The notes under the pieces are model-generated. The model ran no database searches and was not told the DNA's origin. It was given only the letters and a program-made list of their open reading frames with translations. A stretch of DNA of 47,268 nucleotides from an uncultured Muriicola sp. (lineage in GTDB: Bacteria > Bacteroidota > Bacteroidia > Flavobacteriales > Flavobacteriaceae), in assembly GCF_947258935.1 (NCBI RefSeq), contig NZ_CAMYKH010000005.1, positions 16,846 through 64,113 of the forward strand, in the 5' to 3' direction. This document shows, one piece after another, positions 25,951-33,269 of the stretch (positions within the stretch are counted from its first letter, which is position 1; each line of letters begins with the position of its first letter). The translations under genes and the position numbers were made by a program.

Positions 25951-27243
25951 ATGAGCGATCAAAAATTTTCGACCAAAGCACTGCATGCTGGTCATGACAC
26001 TAAATTACACGGAGGTACACGAGCTGTGCCTATCTATCAGAGCACAGCCTATGTCTTTAACGATTCGGACCATGCGGCCAATTTATTTTCCCTGGCTGAG
26101 TTTGGGAACATCTACACCAGGATCAACAACCCAACCAATGACATTCTTGAGCAGCGCTTAGCGGCACTGGAGGGCGGAATTGCCTCGGTGGTAACCGCCT
26201 CAGGGACAGGAGCCATCAATACTGCTTTGTTGGTACTGTTAAAAGCCGGGGATCATATCGTTGCCTCCAATAGTTTATATGGAGGCACTTATAACTTGCT
26301 AAGCGTAACATTACCACGTTTGGGGATCACAACTACCTTTGTAGACCCTGCAGATCCTTCAAACTTTGGAAAAGCGGTCAAGGAAAATACCAGAGCTATC
26401 TTTGTTGAATCACTCGGAAATCCAAAACTGGATGTACTCGATCTCAAAGCCATTTCTGCAGAAGCAAGAAAGGCCAAGATCCCATTTATTGTGGATAATA
26501 CGGTGGCTACACCGGCATTATTGAATCCTATTGAACATGGTGCCAACATAGTGATCCATTCCTTAACAAAATATATCAATGGTAATGGAACGGCCCTGGG
26601 TGGTGCCATTATAGATGCGGGTACTTTTGATTGGTCTAGTGGGAAGTTTCCGGAGTTTACGGAACCCTCTCCCGGTTATCATGGCTTAGTATACCACGAT
26701 GCGCTGGGTCCTGCCGCTTTTATCGCCAAGGTGAGGATAGAAGGGCTACGCGATCACGGAGCCTGCCTGAGTCCGTTTAATGCCTTTCAGATAATACAAG
26801 GTCTGGAAACCCTGCAAGTGAGGATGAAGAAACACAGTGAGAACGCCCTGGCCCTGGCCAGTTGGTTGGAAAATCGCAAAGAAGTGACCTGGGTCAACTA
26901 TCCGGGATTAAAGAGTAGCAAATACTATGCTCACGCAGAGGCGTATTTGCCAAAAGGCCAGAGTAGTATTGTTACCTTTGGAGTAAAAGGAGGGTATGAA
27001 TCCGCGAAGAAGATCGCAGACGAGACCAAGCTCTTTTCGCTCTTAGCCAATATTGGAGATACCAAGTCCCTTATCATTCATCCTGCGAGCACCACACACC
27101 AGCAACTAGATGATGAGGCGCAGCTAACTACAGGGGTTACCAAAGACCTTATTAGGTTGTCTGTTGGGTTGGAGGATCTGGAGGATCTTACGGCAGATCT
27201 GGAGCAGGCCTTTACAACCATTGATTCATCCGTATCGGTTTAA
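25951..27243 (+). CDS. O-acetylhomoserine sulfhydrylase
   Basis: A Cys/Met metabolism PLP enzyme of 430 residues (Met17/MetY type) that makes homocysteine from O-acetylhomoserine and sulfide. The PLP lysine is Lys207 in VIHSLTKYINGNGTALGG and the cofactor Asp is Asp182 in IVDNTVATPAL. The long insertion GSFDW-like (GTFDWSSGKFPEFTEPSPGYHG) is typical of O-acetylhomoserine sulfhydrylases and separates it from the shorter paralogue at 30735. Its neighbour supplies O-acetylhomoserine. The ATG at 25951 is chosen; an in-frame ATG at 25870 lies just after the riboswitch platform and adds non-family residues. Confidence 0.93.
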   Translation: MSDQKFSTKALHAGHDTKLHGGTRAVPIYQSTAYVFNDSDHAANLFSLAEFGNIYTRINNPTNDILEQRLAALEGGIASVVTASGTGAINTALLVLLKAGDHIVASNSLYGGTYNLLSVTLPRLGITTTFVDPADPSNFGKAVKENTRAIFVESLGNPKLDVLDLKAISAEARKAKIPFIVDNTVATPALLNPIEHGANIVIHSLTKYINGNGTALGGAIIDAGTFDWSSGKFPEFTEPSPGYHGLVYHDALGPAAFIAKVRIEGLRDHGACLSPFNAFQIIQGLETLQVRMKKHSENALALASWLENRKEVTWVNYPGLKSSKYYAHAEAYLPKGQSSIVTFGVKGGYESAKKIADETKLFSLLANIGDTKSLIIHPASTTHQQLDDEAQLTTGVTKDLIRLSVGLEDLEDLTADLEQAFTTIDSSVSV

Positions 27244-27307
27244 ATGAGGTGTAATAGAAAGAATCAGTGTTTACGAAAGCAGGGATGATTCCTATAAATA
27301 ATTGCAT

Positions 27308-30300
27308 ATGAAAACAGCGGTTTCGGACATAGAACAAATAAAAATTTCCGGTTTTACTACCCTTAGCGGAGTAACACAGGATATTCTATTGTCTTATCAG
27401 GTATTTGGCCTGCCGCTGAACACCGCCCCGATCGTATTGGTCAATCATGCCCTGACCGGAAATTCGGATGTTGCGGGGGAAAATGGTTGGTGGACTTCCC
27501 TTGTCGGGAAAGACAAGTGTATAGACACTCAAAAATATACCGTCCTGGCCTTTAATATTCCGGGTAATGGCTATGACGGTTTTATAATTGATAATTACAA
27601 GGATTTTGTGGCGGGTGATATAGCGAGGATCTTCCTGGGGGCACTGGCTATATTAAAGGTTAAAAAACTATATGCCATTATTGGAGGATCTCTTGGAGGG
27701 GGCATTGCCTGGGAGATGGCGGCGCTAGATACTGAGATCACTACACACTTGATCCCTGTGGCGTCTGACTGGAAGTCGACAGACTGGTTGATCGCCAATT
27801 GTCAGATCCAGGAACAATTCCTGATCAATTCCAAACAACCGGTCCATGATGCGAGGATGCATGCCATGTTGTGCTACCGTACCCCGGAATCATTCAAGGA
27901 ACGTTTTCAAAGAAGTACCAATGAAGATCTCAATGTTTTTAATGTGGAGAGTTGGCTCTTACATCACGGTAGGAAACTGCAGGAGCGTTTTCAATTATCT
28001 GCCTATAAGCTAACCAATCAGTTGCTGAAGACCATTGATATTAACCGGAATGGGAAAGAGGCCTTTGAAAAATTGCAACGTAGCCAAACCAACATTCATA
28101 TCATTGGGGTAGATTCGGATCTGTTTTTTTCTGCAAGGGAGAATAAGGAGACCCATAAGCAAATGGCTCAAGCCAGAAGCAATGTCACATATGGAGAGAT
28201 AAAGTCGCTTCACGGTCACGACGCATTTTTGATCGAATTCAGACAATTGGAGCAATTGCTAGAGGGGATCTTTGATCCGGAGAAGGCGGCCAAACGTTAT
28301 AAGATCCTCAAATTTGGAGGCACGTCTCTTGCCAATGGGGAAGGGATAGAAAGAGTGCTGGAGATCATAACCAACAAAGTGAAACAAGGCGAAAAAATTG
28401 TGGTGGTGGTTTCTGCGAGGGAAATGGCAACAGATCAGCTAGATACCATTTTGGAAAAGGCTGCTCAGGGAAAGGACTATATAAAAGAATTCGAAGACTT
28501 TGAAAAATACCAGCGGCATAGTTATAAGAATGTAGATCTCTCCAACGAATTCCGGGAATTAGTACATCTCCTGGAAGGTGTAGCTCTGTTAGGGGATTAT
28601 AGTCCCAAGATCAGGGATCAGGTATTGGCAATTGGCGAATTAGTCTCAACAAAACTCATTACCAAGCTTTTAATTGGTAAAGGGATACAGGCTCAACATG
28701 CAGATTCTAGACAACTCATCATTACGGATAATACTTTTGGTGATGCCAAATTGCTGGAGGAAATATCAAGGGAACGGTCCAATAATTTTTTCAGGAAGTT
28801 AGATGCTTCGGTGATCCCCGTTATCCCCGGATTTATTGGAGCTACCGAGTCCGGGGAAACTACCACTTTGGGAAGGAATGGCAGTAATTATACCGCTTCT
28901 CTCCTGGCTAATTTTCTGGATGCGGAAGAGTTATTAAATTATACCCATGTAGATGGTATCTATACAGCCGATCCTAAATGGGTGCCGGAGGCCAGGCGTA
29001 TAGCGCAACTTTCGTATAGCGAGGCCAATGAACTGGCTAATTTTGGTGCTACTATTCTCCACGCAAAGACAATTATTCCATTGTTAGAGAAGAACATTCC
29101 TCTGCGGATCCTGAATACATTCAACAAGGAAAATGAAGGAACCTTAATTAGTGCCAAAACTACTGAAGAAGGCATCCGTTCACTCTCGGTCCTGGGAGAT
29201 GAAGCACTGATCAACCTGGAGGGAAGAGGTTTATTGGGAAAGGTTGGAGTAGATGCCAGAATTTTTAGGGCATTGAGCCAACGAAATGTTAGTGTGAGTA
29301 TTATTTCACAGGGATCCTCAGAACGAGGTATCGGACTCCTCGTATCGGCAAAAAAGGCACAGGCTGCAAAGAAAGCTCTTGAGGAGGAATTTGAGAATGA
29401 TTTTCGATCCAAGGACATTAATGCGATCACTATTGTGGAAGACGTGTCCGTGATCTCCATCGTGGGTCAGGATCTCAGTACGTTTCACAAACCCTACAAT
29501 GCGCTGATCAAAAATCAAGTCATCCCATTACTTTTCAATAACACAGTTACAGGGAAGAACATTAGCCTGGTAGTAAAGAAAGCGGATCTCCACAAGGCAT
29601 TAAATGTAATGCACGGACAGATCTTTGGCATTAGTAAAAAGGTGAATCTGGCTATTTTTGGACATGGGAATGTTGGGGGAACCCTGCTGGATCAGGTATT
29701 GGGAGCCAGCAAAAACATTGAAAAAAGAAAAGGGACACAACTCAGGGTATTTGCCCTTGGAAATTCTAAGAAATTACTGCTTAATAAGGATGGGATCACC
29801 GGGAACTGGAGATCATCCATAAAAGAGAAAGGAAAGTCCTATACACTCAATGATATTTTTGACTATGCCAAGGCCCATCATTTGGAGAATTTGATTGCAG
29901 TAGATAATACGGCCAGCGAAGAATTTGTGGCCCATTATTTTGATTTTGTAGAAAATGGATTCGATCTGATCTCTTCAAACAAAATTGCCAATACCCTGGG
30001 TATAGACTTTTATCATCTCCTGCGCGAAGAATTAGAACATTTTCAAAAACAGTATTTGTATGAGACAAATGTGGGGGCCGGATTACCGTTAATAGATACA
30101 ATTAAACTGCTTCATCTGTCCGGGGAGAATATTACGGGGAACAAAGGAGTATTTTCAGGATCCCTGAGTTATATCTTTAATACCTTTTCGGAAAAAGATG
30201 TGCCTTTCTCTGAAGTTTTGCTGGAAGCCGTGAGTCTTGGGTATACCGAGCCAGATCCGCGTGAGGATCTTTCAGGGATGGATGTGGGCAGGAAGCTATT

Positions 30301-30712
30301 GATCCTTGCCAGGGAGCTTGAGTTACAAAATGAAATTGATGATGTGAAGATAGAGAACTTGATCCCAAAGAATTTACAAAAGCTTAGCATTGAAGGTTTT
30401 ATTGAACAGATAGAAACCCTGGACCCTCTCATGGAGGAAGTTAAGAAGAAGCAAGCCTCAGGGCATGTTCTAAGATATGTGGGAGAATTACATGGTGATC
30501 TGCAAAAAGAGAAAGGAAAACTGGATGTAAAATTGATCTCGGTTCCAAAAGAAAGTAGCCTTGGACAAGTGCGAGGTTCAGACTCCATCGTAGAGATCTA
30601 TACAGAATCTTACGGTGAGAATCCCCTGGTAATACAGGGAGCAGGAGCAGGTGCCGCAGTGACAGCAAGAGGTGTTTTTGGAGATATTTTGCGCATAGCA
30701 GAAAAGATGTAA
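27308..30712 (+). CDS. trifunctional fusion: homoserine O-acetyltransferase + aspartate kinase + homoserine dehydrogenase
   Basis: One 1134-residue polypeptide. Residues 1-320 are a MetX-like alpha/beta hydrolase with a complete triad: Ser128 in IGGSLGGG, Asp271 in GVDSDLFF and His304 in HGHDAFL. Residues about 331-775 are an aspartate kinase (KFGGTSLANGEG at 335-346, TTLGRNGSNYTASLLANFL, ACT repeats GKVGVDARIFRALSQ). Residues about 778-1134 are a homoserine dehydrogenase (NAD(P) loop IFGHGNVGG near 783-791, NVGAGLPLIDTI, GYTEPDPREDLSGMDVGRK). It could carry aspartate to aspartyl phosphate and aspartate semialdehyde to O-acetylhomoserine; the semialdehyde dehydrogenase is separate and not seen here. 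The ATG at 27308 is used. It lies between the two PLP enzymes. Confidence 0.93.
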   Translation: MKTAVSDIEQIKISGFTTLSGVTQDILLSYQVFGLPLNTAPIVLVNHALTGNSDVAGENGWWTSLVGKDKCIDTQKYTVLAFNIPGNGYDGFIIDNYKDFVAGDIARIFLGALAILKVKKLYAIIGGSLGGGIAWEMAALDTEITTHLIPVASDWKSTDWLIANCQIQEQFLINSKQPVHDARMHAMLCYRTPESFKERFQRSTNEDLNVFNVESWLLHHGRKLQERFQLSAYKLTNQLLKTIDINRNGKEAFEKLQRSQTNIHIIGVDSDLFFSARENKETHKQMAQARSNVTYGEIKSLHGHDAFLIEFRQLEQLLEGIFDPEKAAKRYKILKFGGTSLANGEGIERVLEIITNKVKQGEKIVVVVSAREMATDQLDTILEKAAQGKDYIKEFEDFEKYQRHSYKNVDLSNEFRELVHLLEGVALLGDYSPKIRDQVLAIGELVSTKLITKLLIGKGIQAQHADSRQLIITDNTFGDAKLLEEISRERSNNFFRKLDASVIPVIPGFIGATESGETTTLGRNGSNYTASLLANFLDAEELLNYTHVDGIYTADPKWVPEARRIAQLSYSEANELANFGATILHAKTIIPLLEKNIPLRILNTFNKENEGTLISAKTTEEGIRSLSVLGDEALINLEGRGLLGKVGVDARIFRALSQRNVSVSIISQGSSERGIGLLVSAKKAQAAKKALEEEFENDFRSKDINAITIVEDVSVISIVGQDLSTFHKPYNALIKNQVIPLLFNNTVTGKNISLVVKKADLHKALNVMHGQIFGISKKVNLAIFGHGNVGGTLLDQVLGASKNIEKRKGTQLRVFALGNSKKLLLNKDGITGNWRSSIKEKGKSYTLNDIFDYAKAHHLENLIAVDNTASEEFVAHYFDFVENGFDLISSNKIANTLGIDFYHLLREELEHFQKQYLYETNVGAGLPLIDTIKLLHLSGENITGNKGVFSGSLSYIFNTFSEKDVPFSEVLLEAVSLGYTEPDPREDLSGMDVGRKLLILARELELQNEIDDVKIENLIPKNLQKLSIEGFIEQIETLDPLMEEVKKKQASGHVLRYVGELHGDLQKEKGKLDVKLISVPKESSLGQVRGSDSIVEIYTESYGENPLVIQGAGAGAAVTARGVFGDILRIAEKM

Positions 30713-30734
30713 ATTGTCTTAAATTGGAGATGTC

Positions 30735-31916
30735 ATGAAAAAAACAAGCCGTCACTTTGAGACCGAAGCGATCCGAACACAAATGGAGCGCTCTTCTTTT
30801 TTGGAACACTCGAGTCCCATCTATATGAGCTCAAGTTTTGTGTTTGAGGATGCAGAGGACATGCGCGCTTCTTTTGCCGAGGAAAAGGATAGGAATATCT
30901 ACTCCAGATACGCTAACCCAAACGGAACAGAGTTTATTGATAAGGTGTGTAAAATGGAAGGAGCGGAAGCAGGATTCGCTTTTGCTTCGGGTATGGCAGC
31001 TGTATTTTCAACCTTTGCAGCACTCCTGGAAAGTGGGGATCATATTTTGTCTGCCCGCAACATCTTTGGATCTACTCATAGCCTGTTTACCCAGTTCTTT
31101 CCAAAATGGCAAATTTCACATACCTATTTCAAGATCGATGATTTAGAGAAAGTAGAAGAGCTTATAACCCCAAACACCAAAGTGATCTATGCAGAATCGC
31201 CAACGAATCCGGGAGTAGATCTTGTTGATCTGGAACGGCTTGGGGCCATTGCAAAGAAACACGGATTGTTACTTATCGTGGATAATTGTTTTGCATCGCC
31301 TTATTTACAGCAACCTATCAAATTTGGTGCCCACCTGGTGATCCATTCCGGAACCAAACTTATGGACGGTCAGGGTAGGGTCTTAGCGGGGATTACTGTA
31401 GGTCGTGCAGATTTAATTGACAAGATCTACAGGTTCGCCAGAATATCCGGCCCGTCGCTCTCGCCATTTAACGCCTGGGTGCTTTCAAAAAGTTTGGAAA
31501 CCCTGGCCGTACGGGTAGACAGGCATTGCAGTAATGCTCTAGGGGTAGCCCAATTTTTGGAGGCTCATCCGAAGGTGGTGTGGGTAAAATACCCTTACTT
31601 GCCGTCACATCCTCAGTACCAATTAGCCAAAAAACAAATGACTGCTGGCGGTTGTGTGGTCTCTTTTGAAATAAAGGGAGGAGTACAGGCTGGCCAGAAG
31701 TTTTTTGATGCCATCAAACTGTTATCGCTTTCGGCTAATCTGGGCGATTCAAGGAGTATTGTGACTCACCCGGCTTCAACTACTCATAGTAAACTTTCCG
31801 AAAAAGAGCGAAAGGAAAGCGGAATTACCGATGGTATGGTTCGGATCTCGGTTGGTCTGGAGCATATTGAAGATATTATTGGCGATGTATCACAGGCGTT
31901 AGATACTATTTCCTGA
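30735..31916 (+). CDS. trans-sulfuration family PLP enzyme (MetZ-like sulfhydrylase)
   Basis: A 393-residue Cys/Met PLP enzyme, paralogue of the sulfhydrylase 4.8 kb upstream. The PLP lysine is Lys208 in VIHSGTKLMDGQGRVLAG and the cofactor Asp is Asp183 in IVDNCFASPYLQ. The GQGRVL block is like MetZ (O-succinylhomoserine sulfhydrylase), but cystathionine synthase/lyase activity is possible. Substrate cannot be fixed by reading; given MetX upstream, O-acetylhomoserine is more likely than the succinyl ester. It begins 22 bases after the fusion gene and belongs to the same operon. Confidence 0.88.
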   Translation: MKKTSRHFETEAIRTQMERSSFLEHSSPIYMSSSFVFEDAEDMRASFAEEKDRNIYSRYANPNGTEFIDKVCKMEGAEAGFAFASGMAAVFSTFAALLESGDHILSARNIFGSTHSLFTQFFPKWQISHTYFKIDDLEKVEELITPNTKVIYAESPTNPGVDLVDLERLGAIAKKHGLLLIVDNCFASPYLQQPIKFGAHLVIHSGTKLMDGQGRVLAGITVGRADLIDKIYRFARISGPSLSPFNAWVLSKSLETLAVRVDRHCSNALGVAQFLEAHPKVVWVKYPYLPSHPQYQLAKKQMTAGGCVVSFEIKGGVQAGQKFFDAIKLLSLSANLGDSRSIVTHPASTTHSKLSEKERKESGITDGMVRISVGLEHIEDIIGDVSQALDTIS

Positions 31917-31951
31917 GGAATTGATTCCCTGCTTTTAGTTATATTAGCTGC

Positions 31952-32362
31952 ATGCTTTCCAAAAAGACCAAATACGGCCTAAAGGCCTTAACATTTCTGG
32001 GAAATCAGAAAGACCGTAATCCTATTGCTATTGCTGAGATTGCAAATCATGAAAATATATCACAAAAATTCCTGGAAAGTATACTACTCACCTTACGCCG
32101 AACAGGATATCTGGGGTCCAAAAAAGGCAAGGGCGGGGGCTATTACCTGATAAAAGATCCTTCTGAAATACCTATGACCACGGTAATGCGAGTCCTCGAG
32201 GGCCCAATTGCCATGGTATCTTGCGTAAGCCTTAATTTTTACGAGAAATGTGAGGATTGCCCGGATGAGCAAAGTTGTTCAGTTCATAAACTAATGCTTA
32301 AGGTACGGGATAGTGCCCTGGATGTTTATCGGAATACTACCCTTGCAGATCTCCTAAACTAG
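31952..32362 (+). CDS. Rrf2 family transcriptional regulator
   Basis: A 136-residue winged-helix protein. The N-terminus LSKKTKYGLKALTFLGNQ and the wing region TGYLGSKKGKGGGYYLIKDP are standard Rrf2. The cysteines Cys91, Cys100, Cys103 and Cys109 in CVSLNFYEKCEDCPDEQSC resemble the three-cysteine iron-sulfur site of IscR-type members, so it may bind a cluster or sense thiols; CymR-like members instead sense O-acetylserine through CysK. It begins 35 bases after the PLP enzyme and faces the cysH operon, where a pair of candidate operators sits. A role as sulfur or Fe-S regulator is inferred. Confidence 0.92.
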   Translation: MLSKKTKYGLKALTFLGNQKDRNPIAIAEIANHENISQKFLESILLTLRRTGYLGSKKGKGGGYYLIKDPSEIPMTTVMRVLEGPIAMVSCVSLNFYEKCEDCPDEQSCSVHKLMLKVRDSALDVYRNTTLADLLN

Positions 32363-32426
32363 GTGCCATATTCCTAATAGGTCTATATTTCTACTGAAAA
32401 TATCCAAGTGAATCAATAATATTTTT

Positions 32427-32531
32427 ATTAATCTACTAAAACTATAGGGTGAATTGTTAAAAGATCAAATATTTTAGCAACTGCATCAATAATAAATGCT
32501 ACTTTTGATTAACCTAGTAAAACTATAGGGT
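32427..32531 (+). promoter_or_regulatory. two 24-bp near-identical direct repeats, candidate Rrf2 operators
   Basis: Repeat copies lie at 32427-32450 and 32508-32531, 81 bases apart, identical at 22 of 24 positions with the core CTASTAAAACTATAGGGT. Each is an imperfect inverted repeat, TAAYCTA-N9-TAGGGT, a size that suits Rrf2 proteins. The second copy begins directly after the -7 box TACTTTTG (32500-32507), a position where a bound protein would block transcription of cysH. The rrf2 gene ends 64 bases before the first copy. I saw no further copy in the window. Confidence 0.65.
32500..32507 (+). promoter_or_regulatory. -7 promoter box of the cysH operon
   Basis: TACTTTTG fits TAnnTTTG, 62 bases before the cysH start, immediately ahead of the second operator-like repeat. 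A degenerate partner (TATTTTT at 32420-32426) precedes the first repeat. Confidence 0.5.
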
Positions 32532-32568
32532 ATATAATATAAGTAATTATAGTAAAAGAGTTTGCTCC

Positions 32569-33192
32569 ATGAAGTTTACAGATCAGCACTTAGAACACTT
32601 AAATGCACAATTCAGAGGAATCCCAACGGAAGAGATCATAGGCTGGGCCCTGGATTATGCCAGGAGTCCTATTGTAACTACAAATTTTGGACCTTTTTCT
32701 GCTTCTATTTTACGCGCCGTAACGGCTGTAAAAAAGGACGTACCCGTAATATGGTGCGATACCGGATACAATACAGAAGCTACCTATACACATGCCGATG
32801 AGGTTATGAAATCTCTCGATCTTAATATGAAGATCTATGTTCCTAAACAAACTAGAGCGAGGAGAGATGTTCTTATGGGGATCCCGGATATTGACGATCC
32901 CAGACATACCGAATTTACCAGGCAAGTAAAACTAGAACCGTTTCGAAGGGCCATCAAGGAACACCAACCCGATGTTTGGTTCACCAACATACGCAAAGGG
33001 CAGACCGCCTTCCGTGATAGCCTGGACATGCTAAGTATCAGTAAGGAGGGAATATTAAAGGTAAGTCCTTTCTATCATTGGAATGATGCTCAATTAAAGG
33101 CCTATCTAAGACAACATCAGCTTCCCAACGAGCAAAACTACTACGATCCTACAAAGGTGCTCCAAAACCGGGAATGTGGAATACACCTGTAG
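32569..33192 (+). CDS. cysH: phosphoadenylyl-sulfate reductase family protein
   Basis: CysH reduces activated sulfate to sulfite with thioredoxin. The 207-residue protein has the PP-loop fold (ALDYARSPIVTTNFGPFSASILRAV, then IWCDTGYNTEATYTHA), IRKGQTAFRDSLD and the C-terminal catalytic ECGIH with Cys203. It lacks the CC/CxxC cluster that marks 4Fe-4S adenylyl-sulfate reductases, so the PAPS-reductase type is likely. Neither ATP sulfurylase nor APS kinase genes are beside it. First gene of an operon with sulfite reductase. Confidence 0.9.
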   Translation: MKFTDQHLEHLNAQFRGIPTEEIIGWALDYARSPIVTTNFGPFSASILRAVTAVKKDVPVIWCDTGYNTEATYTHADEVMKSLDLNMKIYVPKQTRARRDVLMGIPDIDDPRHTEFTRQVKLEPFRRAIKEHQPDVWFTNIRKGQTAFRDSLDMLSISKEGILKVSPFYHWNDAQLKAYLRQHQLPNEQNYYDPTKVLQNRECGIHL

Positions 33193-33269
33193 TTAATTAA
33201 AATCAGCCACAAACGTAAAGCATTAATTTGCAGTAAAACCTATAAAAAGAATAGGATAAATAGGATACT

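Noticed and set aside
28960-29460. A 166-codon minus-strand frame inside the fusion gene
   Set aside because: Antisense shadow of the aspartate kinase domain; Ser-rich translation, no promoter or motif.
33220-33269. Short AATAGGATA direct repeat before the sulfite reductase
   Set aside because: Only about nine bases in AT-rich DNA; no palindrome or second context to support a regulatory role.
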